From NCBI GenBank assembly GCA_963780135.1, contig CAWAAR010000003.1, positions 1,240,001 to 1,304,000 on the forward strand: a stretch of DNA of 64,000 nucleotides, read 5' to 3'. Below are positions 8,989 to 17,478 of the stretch, one piece after another; the first letter of the stretch is position 1; every line of letters begins with the position of its first letter. The notes under the pieces were generated by a model. It made no database searches, was not told the DNA's origin, and was given only the letters and a program-made list of their open reading frames with translations. The translations under genes were made by a program, and so were the position numbers. The DNA comes from Clostridium_AM sp963780135. Lineage in GTDB: Bacteria > Bacillota > Clostridia > Clostridiales > Clostridiaceae.

Positions 8989-9975
8989 ATGGGAAGACCA
9001 GTTACGTTATTTACAGGACAATGGGCAGATTTGGGATTAGAAGAGATTTGCAAGTTAGCTAGTGAAATGGGATATGAAGGGTTAGAAATTGCAACTTGGG
9101 GACAATTAAATGTACGTAAAGCAGCAACTGATCCTGAATATGTGAAGGAAATAAAAGAAACACTTAAAAAGTATAATTTGGGTTGCTTTGCAATTGGAGC
9201 ACACCTTGCAGGACAATGTGTAGGAGATGTATGGGATCCTAGATTGGACGGGTTTGCACCCTCTGAACTTGCAGGCAACCCAGAAGAAATTAAAGCATGG
9301 GCAATTGAAGAAATGAAATATACAGCAAAAGCTGCAAAAGCAATGGGTGTCAAAGTTGTAACAGGCTTTACAGGATCGCCAATTTGGAAATACTGGTATT
9401 CATTTCCGCAAACAACAGAAGAAATGATAGAAGCTGGATACAAAGAAATTAAAGATCTTTGGTCACCAATTTTTGATGTCTTTGATGAGTGTGGCGTAAA
9501 ATTTGCACTAGAAGTACATCCAACAGAAATTGCATTTGATTACTACAGTACTAAAAAACTGTTAGAAGTATTTGAATATCGTGAAACATTAGGTATCAAT
9601 TTTGATCCAAGCCATCTAATTTGGCAGGGTATTAATCCGGGAATGTTTTTGTATGATTTTGCAGATAGAGTATATCATGTCCATATTAAGGATGCAAAAG
9701 TAAATCTAAATGGACGTAATGGTATATTAGGCTCACACATTACCTTTGGTGATCCTTGTAGAGGATGGAACTTTGTATCACCAGGCCATGGAGATGTGGA
9801 TTTTGATGAGATTATTAGAGTATTGAATGCGAAAGGATATAATGGACCATTATCTATTGAATGGGAAGATAGTGGAATGGAGAGGGTATTTGGTGCAACG
9901 GAAGCCTGTGAATTTACAAAGAAAATGAACTTTTCACCATCGAATATAGCATTTGATGATGCTTTAAAAGCATAA
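8989..9975 (+). CDS. Sugar-phosphate isomerase/epimerase family TIM-barrel protein
   Basis: A 328-residue protein with ATG 8989 behind TAGGAGGAATTAATC. It belongs to the xylose-isomerase-like TIM-barrel superfamily: FALEVHPTEIAFDYY (metal-binding Glu), GINFDPSHLIWQGI (Asp and His ligands), VYHVHIKDAK, SPGHGDVDF and LSIEWEDSGM (last metal Glu). Related proteins include IolE/IolI, hydroxypyruvate isomerase and 3-keto-sugar epimerases. With the dehydrogenase directly upstream, conversion of a keto-sugar or keto-polyol is likely. It is unlike the first isomerase of the operon, so the pathway uses two different TIM-barrel steps. The exact reaction is unknown. Confidence 0.82.
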   Translation: MGRPVTLFTGQWADLGLEEICKLASEMGYEGLEIATWGQLNVRKAATDPEYVKEIKETLKKYNLGCFAIGAHLAGQCVGDVWDPRLDGFAPSELAGNPEEIKAWAIEEMKYTAKAAKAMGVKVVTGFTGSPIWKYWYSFPQTTEEMIEAGYKEIKDLWSPIFDVFDECGVKFALEVHPTEIAFDYYSTKKLLEVFEYRETLGINFDPSHLIWQGINPGMFLYDFADRVYHVHIKDAKVNLNGRNGILGSHITFGDPCRGWNFVSPGHGDVDFDEIIRVLNAKGYNGPLSIEWEDSGMERVFGATEACEFTKKMNFSPSNIAFDDALKA

Positions 9976-10107
9976 TATATAGATTAATTGTAGTAACATT
10001 TTTTTGGCTTTTATTGGAATGACTAATATGAAAAAAATGTATTCTTTAGTGAGGCGTTCAATGAGCTTCGTCACCACCAAATAAGAGCTATAATTTTGAT
10101 ACATATA

Positions 10108-10142
10108 GAAAGTCCTTGAATTCAAGGGCTTTCGGTGTTTTT
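10108..10142 (+). terminator. Rho-independent terminator after sugar operon
   Basis: GAAAGTCCTTGAA pairs with TTCAAGGGCTTTC (one G-T wobble), followed by GGTGTTTTT. It lies about 130 bases after the epimerase stop. Confidence 0.65.
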
Positions 10143-10206
10143 CGAAGAAAATGCAAGGCGAAATTTAAGTTTTGAAGGCATAAGGTTATGGAATATAATG
10201 GAACAG

Positions 10207-10249
10207 ATGCACACCTCAATGAATTTTGAAATTAGGGGTGTGCATTTTT
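10207..10249 (+). terminator. Hairpin with T-run containing a GTGTGCAT repeat
   Basis: ATGCACACCTC (10207-10217) pairs with GGGGTGTGCAT (10235-10245), and TTTTT follows. It can serve as a second terminator. The right arm matches the repeat discussed at 22108 and 46461. Confidence 0.55.
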
Positions 10250-10318
10250 AGGTTGCGGTGTTCACTTACAGAGTAGTAGTCGTGGCTCTGCTTTCGCTTT
10301 TAGTCTTTCTCCCTGCTC

Positions 10319-10346
10319 GTAAAAATAACGCAGCCGAAGCTGCGTT
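10319..10346 (-). terminator. Terminator of the dimethylargininase-like gene
   Basis: AACGCAGC (10327-10334) pairs perfectly with GCTGCGTT (10339-10346) around a TTCG loop as read leftward, followed leftward by a T-run. It starts 17 bases after the stop codon, as expected for the leftward gene. Confidence 0.8.
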
Positions 10347-10363
10347 AGAAATATGAATTAGTA

Positions 10364-11143
10364 TCAGAATCTTAGTGACAAGCAAGTGAGGCTGCCGTCG
10401 ATTTTCTTGAACTCGCTTGTATCAACTAGCCTTACCAGGTAGCCTAGGTCCTCGATGATTTTAAGAGTCTTAGGATATCCTTCAGGAACAAGAACTGTAC
10501 CGTTAATGTACAGACTGTTGATTGCGTAAAGTTCGTCAGGGGCTACAACGAAGCGGTTAAAGTCTTTGAAAGCTTCTAGCTTGTCAACGGTTTCTGTAAC
10601 AAGCATATTGTTGTTTTTAAGGTAGATTGCGAAATCCTTTAGATGAAGGCCTTCTGTTACAGGTACTGTGGATGAAGTGTAGCCGAACTTTGTAACTATT
10701 TCGTTGAACTGGCGGGCGCCTTCTGCGTTTGTTCTGTCGCTCTGACCAACGTAGAAGTGATCTGCTACACGCATTACATCACCGCCTTCCATTGTTCCTG
10801 GAGCTTCGATGTGAAAAATCTGGTCATCTGAGTAGAACTTACGAATAGCTGGAAGGATTTCTTCCTTTTCGCCATTACGAGAGTCCGTTGCAGGGTTTGT
10901 GATCACTGCACAACGCTCCATAACAACGGCTGGGTCTTCTGTAAAACATGAGTCAGGGTAACGCTCATCGGCTTCTAAATCTAAAACTTCTAATCCAAGA
11001 GATTCAAGAATCTCAACGTATTTATCATGCTGTTTGGCGGACAATTCGTATTCTGGCTTTTCGCCTGGTTTTACGAACTGAGCTGTGGATATTCCGCCGA
11101 TTAATGCTTTGCAAGGTTTCTTAGTAATAGCTCTTGTAAACAT
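10364..11143 (-). CDS. Dimethylarginine dimethylaminohydrolase-like (arginine deiminase superfamily) enzyme
   Basis: A 259-residue guanidine-modifying enzyme; ATG 11143 follows ACGGAGGTATAAAT. Key features are YPDSCFTEDPAVV near 62-74 (substrate-binding Asp and start of a barrel blade), TMEGGDVM at 117-124 with Glu119 and Asp122, catalytic His167 in GLHLKDF, and catalytic Cys254 in GSLTCLSLRF. This set matches DDAH, which hydrolyses methylated arginine to citrulline and methylamines, though citrullinase-like or agmatine-type relatives are possible. The gene is visibly richer in G+C than its neighbours and uses C/G-ending codons more often, which suggests transfer. A LysR gene diverges from it. 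Confidence 0.85.
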   Translation of the reverse strand: MFTRAITKKPCKALIGGISTAQFVKPGEKPEYELSAKQHDKYVEILESLGLEVLDLEADERYPDSCFTEDPAVVMERCAVITNPATDSRNGEKEEILPAIRKFYSDDQIFHIEAPGTMEGGDVMRVADHFYVGQSDRTNAEGARQFNEIVTKFGYTSSTVPVTEGLHLKDFAIYLKNNNMLVTETVDKLEAFKDFNRFVVAPDELYAINSLYINGTVLVPEGYPKTLKIIEDLGYLVRLVDTSEFKKIDGSLTCLSLRF

Positions 11144-11227
11144 ATTTATACCTCCGTAAAATTAAGTTGATGTTTTCTATGTTTTGAGTATATAATACAA
11201 ATAAAGATTCGTAAATAGAAAGTATAT

Positions 11228-11257
11228 CATGGTTTCCATGAATAATTATCATATAAT
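11228..11257. promoter_or_regulatory. LysR-type operator and promoter between the two divergent genes
   Basis: CATGGTTTCCATG (11228-11240) is a perfect 5-bp inverted repeat flanked by T and A, the general shape of a LysR-type recognition site. TATAAT at 11252-11257 can serve as the -10 box of the lysR gene. The site lies in the 131-base gap between the divergent dimethylargininase-like and LysR genes, so one protein could control both. No binding evidence beyond sequence. Confidence 0.5.
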
Positions 11258-11274
11258 GGACAAGGAGGTGAATC

Positions 11275-12165
11275 ATGAGTCTTTCACAATACGAGGCATT
11301 TATCAAAGCTGTCGAGACTGGAACAATGACTAAGGCGGCGGAGGAGCTTAACTACACACAATCAGGGCTTACTAGAGCATTAAATACACTAGAAGAGCAA
11401 TGGAATGTAAAACTATTAACTAGAGGACGAAACGGTGTACAACTTACTACAGAAGGGCAACTGCTATTGCCATATATAAGAACGGTCCTTCATGATCAGC
11501 GTAGACTTTCCGAGCGAATCGGAGAGATCAATGGCCTTCGTGAAGGTCTTATTAGAATTGGAACATTTAACAGTATCTCCGCACAGTGGCTCCCTGGGAT
11601 GATAAAGAGATTCCAACATGATTACCCTGGAATCAGATTCGAGCTGCTGCACGGAACAGATACTGAGATTGTCAGTTGGATAGCTGATGGACGAGTGGAT
11701 GTGGGTTTTGTTGCATACCCAACTTTACCAGAACTTGAGTCCGAATTCCTGTACCGTGACCCCATCGTAGGCATTTTTTCCGAAGATGATCCCTATGCCA
11801 GAATGGAAAAACTCAACATTTCCGAGCTGCCAAATCTGCCATACATTGCGCTTAACGAGGGTGTGGAGGATGAGATTACAGCCATTCTGGACAAAAACAG
11901 GATTACCCTAGACGCGCGTTTCGTAGAAAGCGACGATCACGCCGTAATCGCTATGGTAGAGAAAGGGCTGGGCATTAGTCTTATGTCTGTAATGATGATA
12001 CAGGGTTTTGACCGACGAATTGTGGCGATTCCACTGGACCCTCCGGGCTACCGCGACCTTGGAATTGCTTGCCGCAGTCATAACCTTCTGTCTGGCGCAG
12101 CATCAAGGTTCTACGAGTATGCCTGTCACTGGGTAGCTGAGGAGTACAAGCCTATCGAACTATGA
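11275..12165 (+). CDS. LysR-family transcriptional regulator
   Basis: A 296-residue protein starting at ATG 11275 behind CAAGGAGGTGAATC. The N-terminal winged helix (residues 1-60) shows FIKAVETGTMTKAAEELNYT and LNTLEEQWNVKLLTR, the standard LysR recognition region. The rest is a periplasmic-binding-protein-like effector domain (GLIRIGTFNSISAQWLPGM, then a Glu-rich second lobe). It is transcribed away from the dimethylargininase-like gene and most probably regulates it in response to a guanidino compound or product; this is the usual LysR arrangement, not something the sequence proves. G+C is high like its partner, so the pair probably moved together. Confidence 0.9.
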   Translation: MSLSQYEAFIKAVETGTMTKAAEELNYTQSGLTRALNTLEEQWNVKLLTRGRNGVQLTTEGQLLLPYIRTVLHDQRRLSERIGEINGLREGLIRIGTFNSISAQWLPGMIKRFQHDYPGIRFELLHGTDTEIVSWIADGRVDVGFVAYPTLPELESEFLYRDPIVGIFSEDDPYARMEKLNISELPNLPYIALNEGVEDEITAILDKNRITLDARFVESDDHAVIAMVEKGLGISLMSVMMIQGFDRRIVAIPLDPPGYRDLGIACRSHNLLSGAASRFYEYACHWVAEEYKPIEL

Positions 12166-12354
12166 CATATTTACAAGGGACTATGCGTCCACAAAATAGC
12201 ATCGCAAAAATTGCAAGAAAATAATTGCCGAACAGCATACAGTCTGGCACTTATTTTAGAATTCATAATGGAATGACTTTGTTTGGTATTGGACTATTGC
12301 GCTTTTGTAGAGTGTGTAAAATGAAGTTATACGCATACAAAAGGCGGTGTGATT

Positions 12355-12441
12355 ATGATTGAAATTTCCAAAATAGTCATCAAGGGTGCGTCAGGATATT
12401 GTTGTGTGGACGAGGCTTACTATGATAAGGTTACAGTTTAG
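12355..12441 (+). pseudogene. 28-codon truncated reading frame
   Basis: ATG 12355 behind AGGCGGTG opens a 28-codon frame (MIEISKIVIKGASGYC...) that ends in TAG exactly where the repeat at 12432 begins. A good ribosome binding site followed by an abrupt end in repeat DNA suggests the 5' end of a longer gene cut off by insertion or deletion. I do not recognise the family. It could instead be a small functional peptide. Confidence 0.4.
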
Positions 12442-12510
12442 CGATATTAATAATGCTGCTTTTAATTAATAAGTCACTAAATTGTATCAATATCTAAGTT
12501 ATTAGACATT
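12432..12510 (+). repeat. Copy 1 of a short inverted-repeat element (partner at 46487)
   Basis: The block from ACAGTTTAGCGATATTAA to the end GTCACTAAATTGTATC, plus the next 22 bases (TTATTAGACATT), recurs with small changes at 46487-46571. The ends are imperfect inverted repeats of ATACAATTTAGTGA. It looks like a non-coding remnant of a mobile element. Confidence 0.6.
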
Positions 12511-12521
12511 AAAACCCACCA

Positions 12522-12570
12522 CAGTCTGTAGGTGTTTTAAATAGTAACTTACAGGCTGCTATGTTTTTTT
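12522..12570 (+). terminator. Hairpin terminator of the TATGTTTTTTT type
   Basis: CAGTCTGTAGGT (12522-12533) pairs with ACTTACAGGCTG (12547-12558) with wobble pairs, followed by a run of seven T. Loop and right side resemble the terminator at 15097-15145 (TTAAATAG, ACTTA, AGGC, TATGTTTTTT), so both may be copies of one element. Confidence 0.65.
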
Positions 12571-13817
12571 GTTAATGTATTATAATTTAAAATTTTAAGT
12601 GAAAGTTCTAATTTGAATATATCATAATTGTTACCTAATGATGTATTAAGTACACTTTGGATTTTATTAAAACGGTAAAAGAATGTACTTCTATGTATAT
12701 TTAGTTGGATAGATGTATCATTTGCATTTCTATTATTTTCTATATAGGTTTTTAGAGTTTTAAATAAATCTGTTTTATTTTCACCATCAAATTTAATGAG
12801 CTTTTTAATCCAAGGATGAACCAAAGTTAATAAATTTATTTTATAAAAATCATCGGTTGTACCCATAGACATATTAAATAAATAGTACTCTATATAATCT
12901 TCAAAATAATTTATAGTATTATCTATTTTCATACATGATGATAACTCTAAGGCGTATATAGATTGATAAAAAAAATCTTGTATATCTAATAAATTTTCAA
13001 AAACCATGCTAATGCCACACCGCAAATTGTTTAATTTCAAAAATTCTAAAAGAGTTTCTTTAAGAGAATCATTAATAACCTCTTTATGTTCATTACTTAT
13101 AAGAAAAATAATTCTATCTTTATAATATGTTGAAATACAATTGCCTAATATAGTTTTAATTTTCTTTATTAATTCCTTTAATCCAAAATTATGTCTATAA
13201 TCCTTATATTTTTGTTTAAAGGGTATTGAAAGTATGATGAAGTTTTCATATAAATTAAAATTTATATATTGTAATCGTTCTGTTATGTATTCAACATTAT
13301 CTATTCTATTTATTAATAAATCTGTTAAATAATATTCTTCATCCAATCCAGAATTACTAATAAACAAATTTTCTTTCTGAAGTTGAATGGAAAGTACCTT
13401 AGACAGTACATTTGTCAATTCTAAATCTTCTGCATTAAATTTCCTTTTGCTTTGTAAAACACATATATATCCAACAGTAATATTGTTAATTCTGATAGAA
13501 CAAAAAATTAAAATCTCCTCTGAATTATGAAAAAATGCATTATCTGAATTATAGATGTTATCAATACATTTGTTTTTTTGCATTAATTGAACAATATCTA
13601 GCAAAAGGTAACTTTCTCCGTTATGAGTTTCTATGCTTGAATTATCAAGTTTGGCCAGGTTTGAACGGGCTATAATGCGATAACTGGTATCTAAAATAAA
13701 AATAGGATTACCTAAAAAATTTTCACCTATATTAAGAATTCCGTCTATATTATTTTCAGTAAATAAGCTATTGTATAGTTCGTATTTTCTTTTATATAAA
13801 TCATTTTTTTTCTGCAT
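12549..13817 (-). CDS. PucR/CdaR-type transcriptional regulator with N-terminal sensor domain
   Basis: A 422-residue protein starting at ATG 13817 behind TAAGGAGAAC. Residues about 20-140 look like a GAF/PAS-type sensor (GNPIFILDTSYRIIARSN; ILIFCSIRINNITVGYICVL). The middle resembles the degenerate cyclase-like segment of CdaR proteins. The C-terminal 55 residues are the PucR helix-turn-helix: LFKTLKTYIENNRNANDTS, then LNIHRSTFFYRFNKIQSVL. Such proteins respond to small metabolites. It diverges from the iron-sulfur flavoprotein gene at 14043, which is its most likely target. Confidence 0.82.
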   Translation of the reverse strand: MQKKNDLYKRKYELYNSLFTENNIDGILNIGENFLGNPIFILDTSYRIIARSNLAKLDNSSIETHNGESYLLLDIVQLMQKNKCIDNIYNSDNAFFHNSEEILIFCSIRINNITVGYICVLQSKRKFNAEDLELTNVLSKVLSIQLQKENLFISNSGLDEEYYLTDLLINRIDNVEYITERLQYINFNLYENFIILSIPFKQKYKDYRHNFGLKELIKKIKTILGNCISTYYKDRIIFLISNEHKEVINDSLKETLLEFLKLNNLRCGISMVFENLLDIQDFFYQSIYALELSSCMKIDNTINYFEDYIEYYLFNMSMGTTDDFYKINLLTLVHPWIKKLIKFDGENKTDLFKTLKTYIENNRNANDTSIQLNIHRSTFFYRFNKIQSVLNTSLGNNYDIFKLELSLKILNYNTLTKKHSSL

Positions 13818-14042
13818 AAGTTCTCCTTATTTTATTTCAATTAGAAAAATGTCTAACTAGTAAGCAATTTAAAGCATTATTTTAAGACTTATTTTGGATG
13901 AATTTCACTTCTTCACATGTTAATATTATAGCAAATGATTTGATTTTGTAAGTGGAAATTCATATCTTATAGAAAACAAAACATAAAATTATAAAACATT
14001 TTAAGAAAAACATTAAGATTGTTAAAAGGAGATTATTATATT

Positions 14043-14993
14043 ATGGCTTTTACAGTATTAGGTATTACTGCAGGAAGAAAGGATTCAAATTCTGAAATTC
14101 TATTAAAGGAAGCATTATTAGCTTGTCAAGAACAAGGTGCAGAAGTTAAAATGATCAATTTAAGAGATTACAACATTATGGAATGTTCAGGATGTACAGC
14201 TTGTACACATGGTATGAGTAGTGGGAAAAATGTTGGGTGTACATTAAGCAAAAAAGATGATAAGCAGGCAATTATGGATGTTATGTTAAATGTAGATGCT
14301 ATAATTGCATCAGCACCAACATATGATTTAATGCCCACAGCAACATTTTCAAAATTTATGCATAGAAATCTTGCATATGAATCAGCATTTTTAGAATCAA
14401 TTGGAGCAATCGAACATAGAGATAGAGTTGCAGGGTTAATTGCAGTTGGAGGATCTACTCGTTCATGGCAATCAATGGCTTTAGAAAGTATGCAAGCTAC
14501 ATGTTTTACCAATGATTTTAAAGTAGTAGATATGTATTTAGCAACAAGAGTACCAGCACCAAAACAATGTTTATTACATGATGATATGATTGAACGTGCT
14601 CATAAGATGGGTGAAAATATCATGAAATCATTAAACACACAAGTATCAGAAAGAGGATGGCTTGGTGATGAAGGTATGGGATGGTGTCCAAATTGTCATT
14701 CAAATGCACTAATTTTAGGGGAACCACAATGGGATGGATTATATTTCCCAGTTGAATGTCAAGTTTGTGGTGCAGGCGGAAATTTAGAAAAGACAGAAGA
14801 AGGTAAGTGGAAGTTTGTAATTCAAGAAGATGGATTAAGTCGTGACCGTACAGATACTGAAGGAAGAAAACAACATGTAAAGGAAATTATTCATACGCAA
14901 GGTGGTTTCTATACAGAAGAAAATCTAACAAGAGTTAAGGAAAAGTTTGCTAAATATAAGAATTTAAAATTCCCTACAATTGAAATAAATTAA
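14043..14993 (+). CDS. Iron-sulfur flavoprotein, NADPH-dependent FMN reductase family
   Basis: A 316-residue protein. I take ATG 14043, 9 bases after AAAGGAG, rather than the upstream frame start 14019. It has a flavodoxin-like fold with TAGRKDSNSEILL for FMN phosphate, the compact cysteine motif CSGCTACTHG followed by a fourth Cys (VGCTL), and an aromatic face APTYDLMPTATF. The C-terminal third adds two CxxC pairs (WCPNCHS, ECQVCG) typical of a metal-binding ribbon. These proteins move electrons between reduced ferredoxin or NAD(P)H and unknown acceptors. The substrate is unknown. The gene is an intact paralogue of the broken copy at 344-1294 and is divergent from a PucR-type regulator. Confidence 0.82.
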   Translation: MAFTVLGITAGRKDSNSEILLKEALLACQEQGAEVKMINLRDYNIMECSGCTACTHGMSSGKNVGCTLSKKDDKQAIMDVMLNVDAIIASAPTYDLMPTATFSKFMHRNLAYESAFLESIGAIEHRDRVAGLIAVGGSTRSWQSMALESMQATCFTNDFKVVDMYLATRVPAPKQCLLHDDMIERAHKMGENIMKSLNTQVSERGWLGDEGMGWCPNCHSNALILGEPQWDGLYFPVECQVCGAGGNLEKTEEGKWKFVIQEDGLSRDRTDTEGRKQHVKEIIHTQGGFYTEENLTRVKEKFAKYKNLKFPTIEIN

Positions 14994-15383
14994 GAATATA
15001 TATGAACTTTTAATCTAAAATAATAAGTTTTTAAACTGAATAAGTTTTATGGTGGATTTCAAAGGTCATGTTTCGCATCTACCATACATATTAAAGACCG
15101 CCCATAAGTGACTTAAATAGCTACTTATAGGCGGTTATGTTTTTTGAACGGTGAATGTAGCACCACCAGCAATATTAAATTAGTGAAATTACAAAAGCAG
15201 TAACTGAAGTCTTTCAAGAATATAAGTTAAACGCATTAGAATTAATGAAAAGTATTTTGTGAAAGTTATATTATTTAGTATAATTAAATATAAAGGGGAT
15301 TTTAACTATGGAATGAAATAGAATAGGATTATTAAAAACGGGGAAGTGTAATTTATATAACTGAATAATAAGTAGGTGTAAAA
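14994..15383. other. Intergenic region with a terminator and a short coding relic
   Basis: A terminator lies at 15097-15145. An open frame at 15179-15262 (ISEITKAVTEVFQEYK...) has coding-like composition but no start or ribosome binding site and is probably the tail of a lost gene. Nothing else is supportable. Confidence 0.45.
15097..15145 (+). terminator. Terminator after the flavoprotein gene
   Basis: ACCGCCCATAAGT (15097-15109) pairs with ACTTATAGGCGGT (15123-15135) with one mismatch, followed by TATGTTTTTT. It is related in sequence to the hairpin at 12522. Confidence 0.75.
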
Positions 15384-17042
15384 ATGAGTCTTCAAGTTGG
15401 TTTTTATTTAACTACGATTTTAACGTTTTTTACCACATGCATATTGATTAATGTTTTAAATATAAAAAATAAACAAGCATTGCATTTCATGTTTATATTT
15501 ACCGTATCATGTATTTTAATTTGGAATATAAATATTTCAATAGTGTATTTGTTTTTTAGAAATGAGATAAATGAGCATGTTGGAATGATTTATATAGGAG
15601 TTTGTTTACTGCCACCATTTTTTTTGTTAACTGCTTATTTTTTTGCTCATAGTGATAAATATTTTAGGTTTAATCAAATAGTTTTATTTGTTATACCTTT
15701 ATTAACTCTAATTTTAGCTTTTACAAATACTAATCATAATTTATTAATGATTAATCAAGCCTTTGTGTTAAAGCATAATAAGTATGGACCATACTTCACC
15801 ATTCATTCCATATATTCATATGGGTGCATAATTTTAGCTCTTTATTATTTGATAAGCTTTGCTATTAAAAATGCTGGATTTTTTTCTAAACAGGCTATAC
15901 TTGTTATAGTTGGGTCAGCAATACCGTTAGTTATTAATATTTTAGGAACAGTAAAGTTTATGGATACATCCCAATTTGATTTATGTATTTCATTTTCTTT
16001 TACCATATTTTTTTATTGGATAGCTATTATTAAGTACGATTTTTTGAACATAGTCCCAATAGCCTTGCAACAAGTTGTTAATCATATATCCGATGGTCTT
16101 TTAGTGTTAAGTAAAGACTATTTATTAATAGATTTCAATAGCACAATCGAAACCATGTTTTCAGGAGTCCTTACAGTAAACAAAAAGGAAAACATTCTTG
16201 AGATAATAAAGAAAGTTAATTTATCAGAAGAAAATTTTAAAGAGATTTTGAGACAGGTTATAAGTGAAAACAGGACTATTTCAATAGAGAAAGAAATAAA
16301 AGTAAATGATTTTGATAAGTATTTTAGCATTGATATAACTCCAATGTATTGTAAAAAAGTATATGTTGGTACAATTATGCTATTTAAAGATATCACAGAA
16401 CATAAGCAAAATATAACTATACTTGAATCAAAAAATAATGAATTAGACCATGTAAATGCGGAGCTTCAAGCTCAAAATAAAAAAATCCAGGAGTTAAATA
16501 TTAAATTAAAAAAATTATCAGAAATAGATGCACTAACAGGTGTGTACAACCGTAGGTTCTTTGATGAATACTATGAAATTGAAATAACAAGAGTATTAAA
16601 TCACATTGAGCATAAGCAAGAAGAAAAGTATAAAATGAATTTCTGTATTGCTATTCTTGACATAGACAATTTTAAAAAAGTAAATGATACATATGGTCAT
16701 ATGGTAGGAGACAATGTATTAAAACAATTCGCACAAGTAGTTAAAACTATAACCCTCCCAAACGATATAGTATGTAGATATGGAGGAGAGGAATTTGTAG
16801 TAATATTTGCAAATACATCAAGAAAAAGAGCAATAGAAACCTCACAGAAAATAAGAGAAGAAGTTGAAAAACATCAGTTTTTATTTAATGAAGAAATTAA
16901 AGGTGCACATATAACAGCAAGTATTGGATTTGCGTCATTTGATGATAATTGTGGAAAAGAAAAAAATAACGTTTTAATGATTGCGGATGAAAGACTTTAT
17001 AAGGCGAAAAATACAGGCAAGAACAAAGTGGTATATGAATAA
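15384..17042 (+). CDS. Membrane diguanylate cyclase with 7TM sensor, PAS and GGDEF domains
   Basis: A 552-residue protein starting at ATG 15384 behind AGTAGGTGTAAAA. Seven hydrophobic segments within residues 1-220 form a histidine-kinase-type 7TM sensor. Residues about 225-350 are PAS-like (ISDGLLVLSKDYLLIDFN), then comes a short coiled coil (NELDHVNAELQAQNKKIQEL), then a GGDEF domain from about 380 (DALTGVYNRRFF; active-site YGGEEF at 466-471). It should make cyclic di-GMP from GTP at the membrane. The inhibitory I-site RxxD before the active site reads LPND, so product feedback inhibition is probably missing. No EAL domain follows, so this is synthesis only. Confidence 0.92.
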   Translation: MSLQVGFYLTTILTFFTTCILINVLNIKNKQALHFMFIFTVSCILIWNINISIVYLFFRNEINEHVGMIYIGVCLLPPFFLLTAYFFAHSDKYFRFNQIVLFVIPLLTLILAFTNTNHNLLMINQAFVLKHNKYGPYFTIHSIYSYGCIILALYYLISFAIKNAGFFSKQAILVIVGSAIPLVINILGTVKFMDTSQFDLCISFSFTIFFYWIAIIKYDFLNIVPIALQQVVNHISDGLLVLSKDYLLIDFNSTIETMFSGVLTVNKKENILEIIKKVNLSEENFKEILRQVISENRTISIEKEIKVNDFDKYFSIDITPMYCKKVYVGTIMLFKDITEHKQNITILESKNNELDHVNAELQAQNKKIQELNIKLKKLSEIDALTGVYNRRFFDEYYEIEITRVLNHIEHKQEEKYKMNFCIAILDIDNFKKVNDTYGHMVGDNVLKQFAQVVKTITLPNDIVCRYGGEEFVVIFANTSRKRAIETSQKIREEVEKHQFLFNEEIKGAHITASIGFASFDDNCGKEKNNVLMIADERLYKAKNTGKNKVVYE

Positions 17043-17121
17043 GCAACAAAAACTGTTCTAGTTTTTGTAAGGCAACAGGTGCTTTACAGAGATTGGGAGT
17101 TAGATGACAATCTCTGTTGCT
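17042..17121 (+). repeat. Copy 1 of an 80-base structured repeat (AGCAAC...GTTGCT)
   Basis: The block begins AGCAACAAAAACTG and ends CAATCTCTGTTGCT; copies lie at 21913-21992 and 45127-45216. It can fold into a closing stem AGCAAC/GTTGCT around two hairpins, AAAAACT/AGTTTTT and AGAGATTG/CAATCTCT. It overlaps the 5' end of the deoC fragment frame and follows the diguanylate cyclase gene directly. Confidence 0.7.
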
Positions 17122-17343
17122 AATAAATCACAATACGATTGCTTATTTCTAAAGGTAATAATAGAAACTTGCTTACTTACAGATGAAGAAAAGGTTAAAG
17201 TTTGTGAAATTTCAAAATTAACTGGAGCAGATTTTGTTAAGACTTCTACTGTTTTTTCAACACATGGTGCAACTACTGAAGATGTTGCATTAATGAGAAA
17301 AGCTGTAGGTAAAGAATTTGGATTTAAAGCTCCGATTTATTGA
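17104..17343 (+). pseudogene. deoC: Internal fragment of deoxyribose-phosphate aldolase
   Basis: From about residue 16 this 79-codon frame matches the central barrel part of DeoC: LKVIIETCLLTDEEK, ISKLTGADFVKTST with the Schiff-base Lys, STHGATTEDVALMRKAVG. Complete DeoC has about 215-220 residues; here the first 130 and last 30 are missing. The start lies inside the structured repeat at 17042, showing that the fragment was fused to repeat DNA. It cannot be an active aldolase. Confidence 0.85.
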
Positions 17344-17478
17344 TTTTTATATTGGACATGCACACCTCTATTTGATAACAATAAATCATATTTATTGTGT
17401 CTGCATATTGATATTATTCGGCTGTCCGCATATAATTTATGGTGCTATTGTTTGCAAACGAAAGGACGGTGAAAATAA

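Larger units (their letters stand above)
9976..10363. other. Intergenic region with three terminators
   Basis: This 388-base gap has no gene. It holds two rightward hairpin terminators (10108-10142 and 10207-10249) after the sugar operon and one leftward terminator (10319-10346) for the dimethylargininase-like gene. The stretch GGGTGTGCATTTTTAGG at about 10236-10252 also resembles the short repeat found at 22108 and 46461, so part of this gap may be debris of a dispersed element. Confidence 0.6.
12166..12548. other. Intergenic region with gene remnant, repeat and terminator
   Basis: This gap holds the truncated frame 12355-12441, the repeat copy 12432-12510 and a terminator at 12522-12570. 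I see nothing supportable in 12166-12350. Confidence 0.5.

Noticed and set aside
17042..17121. Known riboswitch (c-di-GMP, T-box or SAM class)
   Set aside because: No conserved aptamer words of those classes are present; the repeat occurs three times without a consistent downstream gene.
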